A stretch of 64,000 nucleotides of DNA from Fumia sp045121595 (GTDB lineage Bacteria > Bacillota > Clostridia > Oscillospirales > Ruminococcaceae), in NCBI GenBank assembly GCA_045121595.1, contig JBGVGI010000054.1, positions 87,836 through 151,835 on the forward strand. The letters are read 5' to 3'. This document shows, piece by piece, positions 32,876 through 41,085 of this stretch. The first letter of the stretch is position 1; each line of letters begins with the position of its first letter. Under the pieces are notes generated by a model. It was not told the DNA's origin. It saw only the letters and a program-made list of their open reading frames with translations, and did no database searches. The translations under genes were made by a program, and so were the position numbers.

Positions 32876-33946
32876 ATGAATAAGACTATTACCGTTATCA
32901 AAGGCGACGGCATCGGTCCCGAAATAGTTACCGAGGCTATGCGTGTCCTTGATAAAATCGCAGAAAAATACGGTCATAATTTTACTTATCAGGAAATTGA
33001 TGCAGGTGGATGTGCTATTGATAAATTCGGCACTTCTCTTCCTGAAGAAAGCCTTAAAAAATGTCTTGACTGTGACAGCGTATTGCTTGGTGCAGTAGGC
33101 GGTCCTAAATGGGACGGCGTTGACAAGAGTATCCGCCCTGAAGCGGCTCTTTTGGGAATCCGTTCCGCTATGGGACTTTATGCAAATTTGCGTCCTGCAA
33201 AACTTTTCCCTCAGCTTGCTGACGCTTCTCCCTTAAAACCCGAAATCGTTGAAAAGGGAATAGACCTTCTGATGGTTCGTGAACTTATCGGTGGCGCATA
33301 TTTTGGTGACCATATTACCGAAGAGAAAAACGGTGAGCTTGTTGCAACCGACCTTATGACTTACAGTGAGCATGAAATCGAAAGAATTGCACATACTGCT
33401 TTTATCACTGCAAGAAAAAGAGGAAGCAGAGTAATTTCCGTTGACAAGGCAAACGTTTTAGATTCTTCAAGACTTTGGAGAAAGGTTGTACATCGTGTTG
33501 CTGAGCAGTATCCCGACGTTGAATGTACCGATATGCTCGTTGACAATACTGCAATGCAGCTTGTAAAAGACCCTTCGCAGTTTGACGTTGTCGTTACAGA
33601 AAACCTTTTCGGTGACATTCTTTCCGACGAAGCAAGTATGATCACAGGTTCTATCGGTATGATTCCTTCTTCAAGTCTTGGCGAAGGAACAAGAGGTATG
33701 TACGAGCCTATTCACGGCTCTGCTCCCGATATTGCAGGTAAAAACCTCGCAAACCCGATCGGCACGATTTTGTCCGCTGCAATGATGCTTAAATATTCCT
33801 TCGATATGGATAAGGAATCCGAAGACATCGAAAATGCAGTAAACAAAGCACTCGATGACGGTTACCGTACAGGCGATATTATGAGTGAAGATAAAATCAG
33901 AGTTTCTTGCTCAGAAATGGGCGATAAAATTTTAGGAAACATCTAA
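32876..33946 (+). CDS. leuB: 3-isopropylmalate dehydrogenase
   Basis: This NAD-dependent beta-decarboxylating dehydrogenase completes 2-oxoisocaproate synthesis. The 356-residue protein has GDGIGPEIV, the Arg-rich substrate site LRPAKLFP, the VRELIGGAYFG loop, the metal/Asp site NLFGDILSDEASMITGSIGMIPS and the NAD-binding EPIHGSAPDIAGKNLANPIGTILSAAMML. Confidence 0.97.
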   Translation: MNKTITVIKGDGIGPEIVTEAMRVLDKIAEKYGHNFTYQEIDAGGCAIDKFGTSLPEESLKKCLDCDSVLLGAVGGPKWDGVDKSIRPEAALLGIRSAMGLYANLRPAKLFPQLADASPLKPEIVEKGIDLLMVRELIGGAYFGDHITEEKNGELVATDLMTYSEHEIERIAHTAFITARKRGSRVISVDKANVLDSSRLWRKVVHRVAEQYPDVECTDMLVDNTAMQLVKDPSQFDVVVTENLFGDILSDEASMITGSIGMIPSSSLGEGTRGMYEPIHGSAPDIAGKNLANPIGTILSAAMMLKYSFDMDKESEDIENAVNKALDDGYRTGDIMSEDKIRVSCSEMGDKILGNI

Positions 33947-33958
33947 GGAGGATAATAT

Positions 33959-35224
33959 ATGAAACAGGAAACAAAATGCCTGCATGCAGGCTATACCCCT
34001 AAAAATGGTGAACCCCGTGCTTTGCCTATCTACCAGAGCACAACTTACCGATATGACAGTACCGATGATATCGGTGGACTTTTTGACCTCACAAAAGAGG
34101 GTCATATGTACTCTCGTATCTCCAACCCCACCGTTGCCGCAGTTGAAGAAAAAATTGCTGCTTTAGAGGGTGGCGTAGGTGCACTTTGTACTACTTCAGG
34201 TCAGGCTGCTAATCTTCTTGCAGTGCTCAATATCTGCTCTGCGGGTGACAGTATTATCAGTGCTCCCACAATCTACGGCGGTACTATTAATCTTTTTGCA
34301 GTTACCTTAAAACGTCTCGGAATTGAATGCATCTTCGTTGACCCCGAAGCTTCCGAAGAAGAAATCCAGAAAGCGTTTAAACCCAATACACGTCTTGTTT
34401 TTGGTGAAACTATTGCAAACCCTGCCATCTGCGTGTTTGATATCGAAAAGTTTGCAAATATTGCACACAAAAACGGAGTTCCGCTTGTTATTGACAATAC
34501 TTTTGCGACTCCCATTCTCTGCAGACCTTTTGAGTTTGGTGCAGATATCGTAACTCATTCTACAACAAAATATATGGACGGCCACGCAATTCAGGTTGGC
34601 GGTGTAATAGTTGACAGTGGTAAATTTGACTGGACAAACGGCAAATACCCGGAATTTACTGAGCCTGATGAATCTTATCACGGCATCCGTTACGTTGAGT
34701 CTTTCAAGGAGGCTGCATATATTACAAAAGCACGTGTTCAGCTTATGCGTGACTTTGGTGTATATCCTGGTGCGACTGCTGCTTTCTACCTCAATTTAGG
34801 TCTTGAAACTCTGGCAGTAAGAATGGAACGTTATTGCCGTAATGCCGAAAAGGTAGCAGAATACTTTGCATCCTCCGATAAGGTAGAGGTTGTAAGTTAT
34901 CCTACACTTGCAAACGATCCTTACTTTGACAGAGCAAAGAAATATCTCCCCGACGGTTGCAGTGGCGTTCTTGCTTTCACTATAAAGGGCGGACGTGAAA
35001 AAGCTGTTAAATTTATGGACAGTTTAAGACTTGCTTCCAATGAAGTGCACGTTGCAGATATCCGCACCTGCGTACTTCACCCTGCAAGTGAAACTCACCG
35101 TCAGCTTACCGACGAGCAGCTTGTTGCCGCAGGTATCAACCCCGGACTTATCAGATTCTCTGTCGGTCTTGAAAACGTTGACGATATCATTGCTGATATT
35201 GAACAGGCTTTGGCACAAATCTAA
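33959..35224 (+). CDS. metY: O-acetylhomoserine sulfhydrylase (MetY type)
   Basis: This 421-residue PLP enzyme of the Cys/Met metabolism family has YQSTTYRY, MYSRISNPTVAAVEEKIAALEGG, the phosphate-binding SGQAANLLA and the PLP-Lys in THSTTKYMDGHAIQVGGVI. Length and sequence favour O-acetylhomoserine sulfhydrylase (homocysteine from O-acetylhomoserine and sulfide) over cystathionine synthases. It sits only 12 bases after leuB with an aaggagg site and no terminator in between, so it should come under the leucine T-box. A terminator follows. Confidence 0.88.
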   Translation: MKQETKCLHAGYTPKNGEPRALPIYQSTTYRYDSTDDIGGLFDLTKEGHMYSRISNPTVAAVEEKIAALEGGVGALCTTSGQAANLLAVLNICSAGDSIISAPTIYGGTINLFAVTLKRLGIECIFVDPEASEEEIQKAFKPNTRLVFGETIANPAICVFDIEKFANIAHKNGVPLVIDNTFATPILCRPFEFGADIVTHSTTKYMDGHAIQVGGVIVDSGKFDWTNGKYPEFTEPDESYHGIRYVESFKEAAYITKARVQLMRDFGVYPGATAAFYLNLGLETLAVRMERYCRNAEKVAEYFASSDKVEVVSYPTLANDPYFDRAKKYLPDGCSGVLAFTIKGGREKAVKFMDSLRLASNEVHVADIRTCVLHPASETHRQLTDEQLVAAGINPGLIRFSVGLENVDDIIADIEQALAQI

Positions 35225-35258
35225 AATAAAACGTTATTACGACAAATTATTTAAAAGA

Positions 35259-35297
35259 AATGCTGTATCCTATATAAGGATACAGCATTATTTTTTT
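35259..35297 (+). terminator. Terminator of the leu-metY operon
   Basis: A 12-bp stem (AATGCTGTATCC/GGATACAGCATT), 7-nt loop, then ATTTTTTT. It ends immediately before the spoIIAA ribosome site, so the sporulation promoter must lie upstream of or within it. No clear SigH promoter was identified. Confidence 0.88.
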
Positions 35298-35312
35298 GCA
35301 GGAGGTTAAAAT

Positions 35313-35618
35313 ATGCCGGTTACAACATCTTTTGAAAACGGAATTTTAAGAGCAACACTTTCAGGTGATATCGACCATCATACGGCAAAGGTTATGCGAC
35401 AAAAAATTGATATGGCAATTGAGAGTGCTCTGCCACGGAAACTTATCATTGATTTTAAGGAAATTTCATTTATGGACAGTAGCGGGATAGGACTTGTTAT
35501 GGGTAGATATAAGCTTATGAAGTCAATAAACGGTGAAACGGAAGTTGTAAATACTTCTCCGTATATAGGAAGAATTATGAAACTTGCAGGGCTTGAGCTT
35601 CTTGCGATTATAAAATAA
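35313..35618 (+). CDS. spoIIAA: Anti-sigma F factor antagonist
   Basis: This 101-residue STAS-domain protein is dephosphorylated in the forespore to free SigF. The phosphorylatable Ser is in the conserved FMDSSGIGLVMGRY (Ser57, counterpart of Ser58 in Bacillus). It is the first gene of the spoIIA operon, with an aggagg site. Confidence 0.95.
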   Translation: MPVTTSFENGILRATLSGDIDHHTAKVMRQKIDMAIESALPRKLIIDFKEISFMDSSGIGLVMGRYKLMKSINGETEVVNTSPYIGRIMKLAGLELLAIIK

Positions 35619-35630
35619 AGGAGAAAAAAT

Positions 35631-36074
35631 ATGAAAGCACAAAATGAAATGACACTTACGTTTTTAAGCCGTTCTGCAAACGAGGGTTTTGCAAGACAGG
35701 CGCTTACCGCCTTTTTTGTTCAGCTTGACCCGACGATAGAGGAAATTGCCGATATTAAAACCGCCGTGAGTGAGGCGGTTACAAACGCTATCGTTCACGG
35801 CTATCAGAATACTATCGGTAAGGTGTGGATTTATGCAAAAATATACCCCGATAACAGTATCTACATACGAATAAAAGATAACGGTTGCGGAATAGCAGAC
35901 GTTGAAAAGGCTATGGAGCCTTTGTTTACCACCTGCAACACAGGTGAAAGGTCGGGACTTGGTTTTGCCGTTATGCAAAGTTTTATGGATAAAGTTAAAG
36001 TACGTTCCGTGGTTGGGAAAGGTACGACAGTAACCCTTGTGAAAAAGCTTGGAAAAGGAAAATCCGATGATTAA
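35631..36074 (+). CDS. spoIIAB: Anti-sigma F factor / SpoIIAA kinase
   Basis: This 147-residue GHKL-type ATPase holds SigF inactive and phosphorylates SpoIIAA. ATP-site boxes are visible: N box EAVTNAIVHGY, G1 DNGCGI and G2 GERSGLGFAVM. It lies 12 bases after spoIIAA and overlaps sigF by 8 bases. Confidence 0.95.
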   Translation: MKAQNEMTLTFLSRSANEGFARQALTAFFVQLDPTIEEIADIKTAVSEAVTNAIVHGYQNTIGKVWIYAKIYPDNSIYIRIKDNGCGIADVEKAMEPLFTTCNTGERSGLGFAVMQSFMDKVKVRSVVGKGTTVTLVKKLGKGKSDD

Positions 36075-36735
36075 ATCCTTGAAAGAACGCGAAGATTTTG
36101 CCGTAAGCAATTTAGGACTTGTGCATTCACTTGCCCACAGATTAAAGGGCAGGGGGATTGAATACGAGGAACTTTATTCGGCAGGATGCGTGGGGCTTAT
36201 AAAAGCTATGGAAGGCTTCGATGAAACGAGAGGATTTAAGTTTTCAACCTATGCCGTTCCCGTGATTTTAGGGGAGATGAAACGTCTTTTCAGGGATGGT
36301 GGCTCTGTGAAAGTAAGCCGTTCTTTAAAAGAACTTTCCTTAAAGGTTACAAGAGAACGTGAAAATCTTATCATCACTCTCGGGAGGGAGCCGACATTAA
36401 CTGAGCTTTCCGAAAAGCTTGGAGTTGATTCACAACTGATAGCGGAAGCGATAAACGTATCTATGCCGACGGTTTCTTTGACAGAATCCGACGATGACGG
36501 CGGGGGACAGGTGGATATAAAGGTTGATTCGCCTGAAGAACTGCTTGCAGATAAACTTGCTTTGCGTGAGCTTTTAAAAGAGCTTGAGGAAAAAGACCGC
36601 ACTCTTTTAATCTTGCGTTATTATAAAAACAAAACACAGACCCAGGTTGCGGAAATTTTAGGTATGACACAGGTTCAGGTGTCAAGACGTGAGAAAAAAC
36701 TGCTTTTACAATTACGTGGAAAACTGCTTGAATAG
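36067..36735 (+). CDS. sigF: RNA polymerase sigma factor SigF (forespore)
   Basis: The 222-residue sigma-70 family protein has region 2 (ELYSAGCVGLIKAMEGFD, FKFSTYAVPVILGEMKRLFRD), region 3 (SRSLKELS) and region 4 with the helix-turn-helix (TQVAEILGMTQVQVSRREKKLL). Its place after spoIIAA-spoIIAB identifies it as SigF. The ATG at 36067 lies about eight bases after aaagga. It is somewhat short because little precedes region 2. Confidence 0.95.
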   Translation: MIKSLKEREDFAVSNLGLVHSLAHRLKGRGIEYEELYSAGCVGLIKAMEGFDETRGFKFSTYAVPVILGEMKRLFRDGGSVKVSRSLKELSLKVTRERENLIITLGREPTLTELSEKLGVDSQLIAEAINVSMPTVSLTESDDDGGGQVDIKVDSPEELLADKLALRELLKELEEKDRTLLILRYYKNKTQTQVAEILGMTQVQVSRREKKLLLQLRGKLLE

Positions 36736-36768
36736 AAAATCTCCCGAGTTTTTACTCGGGAGATTTTC
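36736..36768. terminator. Bidirectional terminator between sigF and the iron regulator
   Basis: Inverted repeat AAAATCTCCCGAGT / ACTCGGGAGATTTT with a 4-nt T loop lies between convergent genes. Confidence 0.88.
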
Positions 36769-36769
36769 G

Positions 36770-37129
36770 TTATTTAATGAAATTTTTTATTGCTTTTAGG
36801 GTTTCGGGACTGATAACGTGCTCGATTTTACATGCATCAGTTGAGGCGGTTTTATCGTCAACACCGATTTTTTGGAGAAATTCAGTAAGCACTGTGTGAC
36901 GTTCAAAGATGCTCTCAGCCGTTTTTTTGCCTTCTTCCGTGAGAGAAAGACTTCCGTCTTTTGCCATATCAAGAAGTCCGTTTTGTTTTAAGAGATTAAC
37001 GGCTCTTGAAACACTCGGTTTGGAATATCCCATATGCTCTGCAACCTCTACACTTCGCACAGAGCCTGTCTTTTTTGATAAAACGTATATCGTTTCGAGA
37101 TACATCTCGGCAGATTCCTGCAGACGCAT
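36770..37129 (-). CDS. DtxR/MntR-family metal-dependent repressor, probably iron-responsive
   Basis: The 119-residue protein has an N-terminal winged helix (VRSVEVAEHMGYSKPSVSRAVNLLKQNGLL) and the metal-binding dimer domain without a C-terminal SH3 part. Ligand residues are seen in AEMYLE, FERHTVL and DACKIEHVIS. The Cys in the last motif matches DtxR/IdeR iron sensors (DACRWEH) rather than the Glu of MntR. It is divergent from feoAB, and two palindromic operators lie between them. It therefore most likely represses ferrous iron uptake when iron is high. Confidence 0.85.
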   Translation of the reverse strand: MRLQESAEMYLETIYVLSKKTGSVRSVEVAEHMGYSKPSVSRAVNLLKQNGLLDMAKDGSLSLTEEGKKTAESIFERHTVLTEFLQKIGVDDKTASTDACKIEHVISPETLKAIKNFIK

Positions 37130-37216
37130 AAAAATACACCACCTTTAATAATAGTGTACCATAAGTAGTCTTTTTTTGCAAGAGTATAAAATTTTGAAAA
37201 AGATTACAAAAAAAGC

Positions 37217-37245
37217 TTGACAAATATTTACATAAGTGGTATTAT
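37217..37245 (+). promoter_or_regulatory. feo promoter
   Basis: TTGACA (37217-37222), 17 bases, TATTAT (37240-37245); a better TATAAT three bases later would give a 20-bp spacer. The start point falls in the first operator. Confidence 0.7.
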
Positions 37246-37253
37246 AATTGATG

Positions 37254-37269
37254 GTTAGCGGAGGCTAAC
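37254..37269 (+). promoter_or_regulatory. Metalloregulator operator 1
   Basis: GTTAGC-GGAG-GCTAAC, a perfect 6-bp inverted repeat immediately downstream of the feo -10. Confidence 0.75.
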
Positions 37270-37286
37270 TGTTTTTGAAACACCAG

Positions 37287-37304
37287 AGTTAGCAAAGGCT
37301 AACT
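37287..37304 (+). promoter_or_regulatory. Metalloregulator operator 2
   Basis: AGTTAGC-AAAG-GCTAACT, a perfect 7-bp inverted repeat with the same core as operator 1. The centres are 34 bp apart, close to three helical turns, so two dimers could sit on one face. Confidence 0.75.
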
Positions 37305-37321
37305 TGAAAAAGGAGAAAAAT

Positions 37322-37546
37322 ATGAACTTAAATTCAGCCATAGAAGGAAAAGAATATATAGTTAAAGAGATAAATATTAACGATGAAGAGCTTTTGGGCT
37401 TTTTGCTTTCGCTTGGTTGTTACAGTGGTGAACCCATTACCGTTATTTCGCATCTTAAAGGCGGAGTGATAGTTTCGATAAAAGAGGGAAGATATTGTAT
37501 CGACAAGCAACTTGCAGAAAGCATTGTTACTCAGGAGGAAAAATAA
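37322..37546 (+). CDS. feoA: FeoA ferrous iron transport accessory protein
   Basis: This 74-residue SH3-like protein precedes feoB and matches FeoA in size and in its end (ISHLKGGVIVSIKEGRYCIDKQLAESI). FeoA is thought to modulate FeoB. The ATG at 37322 follows aaaggaga at a proper distance; a TTG/ATG extension upstream overlaps this site. Its TAA overlaps the feoB ATG by one base (TAATG). Confidence 0.9.
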   Translation: MNLNSAIEGKEYIVKEININDEELLGFLLSLGCYSGEPITVISHLKGGVIVSIKEGRYCIDKQLAESIVTQEEK

Positions 37547-39510
37547 TGAAAATTGCATTAGCGGGAAACCCCAATAGTGGTAAGACCACGATGTATAACG
37601 TTTTGACAGGTGCCAACGAAAAGGTTGGTAACTGGGCAGGGGTTACTGTTGAAAAGAAGGAAAAATCCGTTAAAAAAAGCTTGTCGGACGGACTTGATAT
37701 GGTTGCCGTTGATTTGCCCGGTGCATATTCGATGTCACCTTTTACGTCTGAAGAATCAGTTACAAGAGATTACATAATTAATGAAAATCCCGACGTTATC
37801 ATCAACATTGTTGACGCTACAAATTTAGGAAGAAGCCTCTTTTTTACAACCGAACTTTTAGAGCTTGGTATTCCTGTGGTTGTAGCACTTAACAAAGCAG
37901 ATATTAACAAAAGAAAAAATAACAGAATTAATAAAGAGCTTTTATCTGAAAAACTTCTTTGCCCCGTTATTGAAACTATTTCCACTTCTGCCGATGGTGT
38001 AAAAGAAGTTCTTGATAAGGCAATTTCTATGATTGGTAAAGAGCAGAAAGCTCCTTTTACCCCCACGAACTACGATATTTCAAGCAGGGAAGCTTCCGAT
38101 ATAGCAGATCGCGAGAGATTTCAGTTTATAAACAAAATTGTGGCACTTACCGAAAAGAGAAAAGCTTTCACCAAAGACCGCAACGCTCAGGATAAGGTTG
38201 ACGCAGTTCTCACAAGCAGATGGCTTGGCATTCCGATTTTTGCCGTTGTGATGTTTTTGGTGTTCCAGATTTCACAGGCGTGGGTAGGACCGTACATTGC
38301 TGACAGTTTTACTGCTTTGCTTGAATCGGGTCAGGAATACATAAGAAGCTTACTTTCGGGTGCAAGTCCTTTGACTCAGGCACTTCTGGTAGACGGTGTA
38401 ATCGGTGGTGTTATTGCAGTTATCGGATTTTTGCCACTCGTAATGATAATGTATTTTCTTATTGCGCTTTTAGAAGACTGCGGATATATGGCGAGAGTTT
38501 CTGTTGTGCTTGACCCAATTTTCAAAAAAGTAGGGCTTTCAGGTAAATCGGTAATTCCTTTCGTTGTTGGTACAAGTTGTGCAGTACCCGGTGTTATGGC
38601 GTGTCGTACTATCCGAAACGAGCGTGAAAGACGTGCTACCGCTATGCTTGCACCCTTTATGCCGTGCGGTGCAAAGCTTCTCGTTATCGGACTTTTTGCA
38701 GGTGCGTTTTTTGCCGATGCTTCATGGGTTGGTACTTTAATGTACTTTGCAGGAATTATAATTATCTTTTTCGGTGCCTTGATTATAAACAAAATCACAG
38801 GCTATAATGCAAAAAAATCTTATTTTATTATTGAGCTTCCCGAATACAAAAAACCAAGCTTTACAAGAGCTTTCGGCTCGATGGTAAGCAGAGGTTGGGA
38901 ATATATCGTAAAAGCTGCAACAATTATCCTTATCTGTAATACCGTAGTTCAGGTTATGCAGATGTTTAACTGGAACTTTACTGAGGCTTTGAGTGCAGAT
39001 ACTTCAATTCTTGCTACTATTGCTAATCCTTTTGCATATCTGCTTTTACCGATAGTGGGCATTCTTTCATGGCAACTTGCGGCAGCAGCTATCACGGGAT
39101 TTATTGCAAAAGAAAACGTTGTGGGCACTCTGGCAGTTTGCCTCGGTATCGAAAACCTTATCAATTCCGAAGAACTCGTAATGATGGAAGGCGCAGGTGC
39201 AGAAGTCGCTTCTGTGTTTGCAATTACTAAGGTGGCGGCACTTTCATACCTTATGTTTAACCTTTTTACACCGCCTTGTTTTGCGGCTATCGGTGCTATG
39301 AACAGTGAGATGAAGAGCAAAAAATGGCTTTTTGGCGGTATCGCTTTCCAGTTTGCAGTGGGATATATCGTTTCATTCCTAGTGTACCAGATTGGTACCC
39401 TTGTCGCAACCGGTAACTTAGGTGTTGCATTCGTTCCCGGACTTATTGCAGTGACTGTGATGGTTGGAATTATCGGTGTACTCTGCGTTAAGGGAAGCAG
39501 AAAGGCGTAA
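37546..39510 (+). CDS. feoB: Ferrous iron transporter FeoB
   Basis: This 654-residue membrane GTPase has an N-terminal G domain (GNPNSGKTTMYNVLTGA, DLPGAYS, NKAD), a helical linker and about eight to ten membrane segments with two gate motifs (GTSCAVPGVMACRTI and, later, FTPPCFAAIGAMNSE). Both motifs carry Cys residues, as in known FeoB proteins. The start is the ATG seven bases after aggagg inside the feoA end. It imports Fe2+ under anaerobic conditions. Confidence 0.96.
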   Translation: MKIALAGNPNSGKTTMYNVLTGANEKVGNWAGVTVEKKEKSVKKSLSDGLDMVAVDLPGAYSMSPFTSEESVTRDYIINENPDVIINIVDATNLGRSLFFTTELLELGIPVVVALNKADINKRKNNRINKELLSEKLLCPVIETISTSADGVKEVLDKAISMIGKEQKAPFTPTNYDISSREASDIADRERFQFINKIVALTEKRKAFTKDRNAQDKVDAVLTSRWLGIPIFAVVMFLVFQISQAWVGPYIADSFTALLESGQEYIRSLLSGASPLTQALLVDGVIGGVIAVIGFLPLVMIMYFLIALLEDCGYMARVSVVLDPIFKKVGLSGKSVIPFVVGTSCAVPGVMACRTIRNERERRATAMLAPFMPCGAKLLVIGLFAGAFFADASWVGTLMYFAGIIIIFFGALIINKITGYNAKKSYFIIELPEYKKPSFTRAFGSMVSRGWEYIVKAATIILICNTVVQVMQMFNWNFTEALSADTSILATIANPFAYLLLPIVGILSWQLAAAAITGFIAKENVVGTLAVCLGIENLINSEELVMMEGAGAEVASVFAITKVAALSYLMFNLFTPPCFAAIGAMNSEMKSKKWLFGGIAFQFAVGYIVSFLVYQIGTLVATGNLGVAFVPGLIAVTVMVGIIGVLCVKGSRKA

Positions 39511-39513
39511 ATT

Positions 39514-39672
39514 ATGACAGATATTATCGTTATTGCAATCGTACTTGTAATAGTAGGACTTGCATCCATTTACATCTATAAAGAAAAGAAAAAAGGGAAA
39601 AAGTGCATAGGTTGTCCCTATGCTTGTTCCTGTCAGAAAAAGAATTGCGAAGATAAAAACGGCACGGAATAA
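39514..39672 (+). CDS. FeoB-associated Cys-rich membrane protein
   Basis: A 52-residue protein with one N-terminal membrane helix (IIVIAIVLVIVGLASIYIY), a Lys-rich stretch and a Cys cluster (CIGCPYACSC…C). This is the pattern of the small Cys-rich proteins found after feoB in Firmicutes. It begins three bases after the feoB stop. Its role in iron handling is not established. Confidence 0.8.
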   Translation: MTDIIVIAIVLVIVGLASIYIYKEKKKGKKCIGCPYACSCQKKNCEDKNGTE

Positions 39673-39690
39673 TCCGTGCCGTTTAATTTT
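39657..39690. terminator. Bidirectional terminator after the feo operon
   Basis: Inverted repeat AAACGGCACGGA / TCCGTGCCGTTT with a 4-nt loop and T-rich flank; it overlaps the end of the small Cys-rich protein gene. Confidence 0.85.
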
Positions 39691-41003
39691 TATTTCACCC
39701 ATACACCACTTGCGTTAACGTAGTACCCGTCGGGGGTTTTGCGGTTTGCGTACATCGCACCGTCTTTGCCTACGTAGTACCACTTATTGTACCATTTAAT
39801 CCATTTATTCGTTGCCATTGTACCGTCTTCTTGTAAGTAATACCATTTGCCACCCGACTTAAGCCAGATTTTCACAACCGCCGCACCATAGTCATTGAAG
39901 TAGTACCAGGTGTTTTTTACTTTAGTCCAACCCTTAGCCATTTTGTAATTACTGTCAAAATAATAAGTTTTACCATTCTGGAAGGTTTTCAAAGAATTGG
40001 GCTTAATGCCGTAATAATCATAATAGTCTTTTTTGGACAGATTAGAAAATCTGTCAACGTATGATTGATCCAACACCTCTTCAAACGGAGTAACTTCTAT
40101 ACCATACTTTTCTATACAGTAATCATAATGATTTTGTGAAACAAAATACGTTGCATTGTACCAGGAAGCATCCATACTGCTGTTGAAATTACGAAGTGTG
40201 TCCGGAACGATAACGGCTTGCATATCATATTTTGAGGTTAAAGTTCCCTCAACGGTCGTTACACCCCACGGAATAACCATAACGTATCCGTTTAAAACAG
40301 ACTCAGGTACTCTTGCACTACCAAATTCTGAATTAGATAAAGCTCCATCTCCGATTATTTCAAGATTAGGATGAAGCTTTAAAGCTCCATCGTGTTTTGT
40401 GGGGCGCTTTAAAAGTTTTCTGTAATCTTTTGTGTATAAACTCTTATCATAAGAAGCAAAATACGGATTTTCGTTACTTACAGAGTATTCTTTTGATGCT
40501 GACACCGGAATATCGGATAAATCCTTGCCCACAATGAGCTTTTCAATATCTGTTCCTATTTCTGTGTTAAAAATCACTCCGTTTTTTACACTGTTCAATA
40601 TTTCGACAGGGTGTTTATCAAAAAAACCTGTAATGCCATCTTCAATACGAAGAGTTTTCACTAAAGGAATACTCGGATACTCTATTCTATCCCACGGATC
40701 AACACGGCAATCGGAAGATTCTATAACTATTTGATATTTGAAAATATCAAATAGAGGAATGGGGAATAATCCCTTTCCTTTTACAATCAGTTCTCTGCTT
40801 TCTTTGTCATATACCCATGAAAAGCCTCCATCAAAGGTACCTTTACATGGTCCGGTATATTCGGGAGTTTGTTTTTCCGATGTTACAATCTCAGATGAAT
40901 TATTTTTAGAATTATCACTGTTGAGAGCATAAATATTGGTTGATGCAAAAATTGTTGCACTGTAAATGACGAAAAACACAGCAAATAAAACAATTTTTTT
41001 CAT
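39690..41003 (-). CDS. Secreted LRR-like protein with C-terminal wall-binding repeats
   Basis: This 437-residue exported protein has a signal peptide (residues ~1-27). A middle region resembles BspA-type leucine-rich repeats (IPLVKTLRIEDGITGF, IEKLIVGKDLSDIP, LEIIGDGALSNSEFG, MVIPWGVTTVEG). Four choline/glucan-binding-type repeats occupy about residues 345-437 (GWTKVKNTWYYFNDYGA, GGKWYYLQEDGTMATNKW, NKWYYVGKDGAMYANR, DGYYVNASGVWVK). It is probably wall-attached; the ligand of the LRR part is unknown. It shares its repeat type with the 1500-residue protein at 4777. Confidence 0.8.
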   Translation of the reverse strand: MKKIVLFAVFFVIYSATIFASTNIYALNSDNSKNNSSEIVTSEKQTPEYTGPCKGTFDGGFSWVYDKESRELIVKGKGLFPIPLFDIFKYQIVIESSDCRVDPWDRIEYPSIPLVKTLRIEDGITGFFDKHPVEILNSVKNGVIFNTEIGTDIEKLIVGKDLSDIPVSASKEYSVSNENPYFASYDKSLYTKDYRKLLKRPTKHDGALKLHPNLEIIGDGALSNSEFGSARVPESVLNGYVMVIPWGVTTVEGTLTSKYDMQAVIVPDTLRNFNSSMDASWYNATYFVSQNHYDYCIEKYGIEVTPFEEVLDQSYVDRFSNLSKKDYYDYYGIKPNSLKTFQNGKTYYFDSNYKMAKGWTKVKNTWYYFNDYGAAVVKIWLKSGGKWYYLQEDGTMATNKWIKWYNKWYYVGKDGAMYANRKTPDGYYVNASGVWVK

Positions 41004-41031
41004 ATTAGTCTCCTTTACTAAAATATAACTG

Positions 41032-41077
41032 CATACACCACTTGCGTTAACGTAGTAGCCGTCGGGGGTTTTGCGGT
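41032..41077 (-). pseudogene. Remnant of a wall-binding-repeat gene end
   Basis: This 46-bp stretch matches 39700-39745, the 3' end of the neighbouring LRR/wall-binding gene, with one mismatch. In the minus-strand frame it encodes RKTPDGYYVNASGV. It sits in the 82-bp gap upstream of that gene with no reading frame around it. It looks like the tail of a deleted paralog or a recombination scar. Confidence 0.8.
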
Positions 41078-41085
41078 GATATTTA

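Noticed and set aside
35225..35312. SigH promoter for spoIIAA
   Set aside because: Expected by analogy with Bacillus, but no convincing SigH -35/-10 pair could be located around the terminator.
38949..39569. 206-codon minus-strand frame under feoB
   Set aside because: It is antisense to conserved feoB sequence, and its composition (Thr/Ile/Pro-rich) is the usual shadow of a membrane protein gene.
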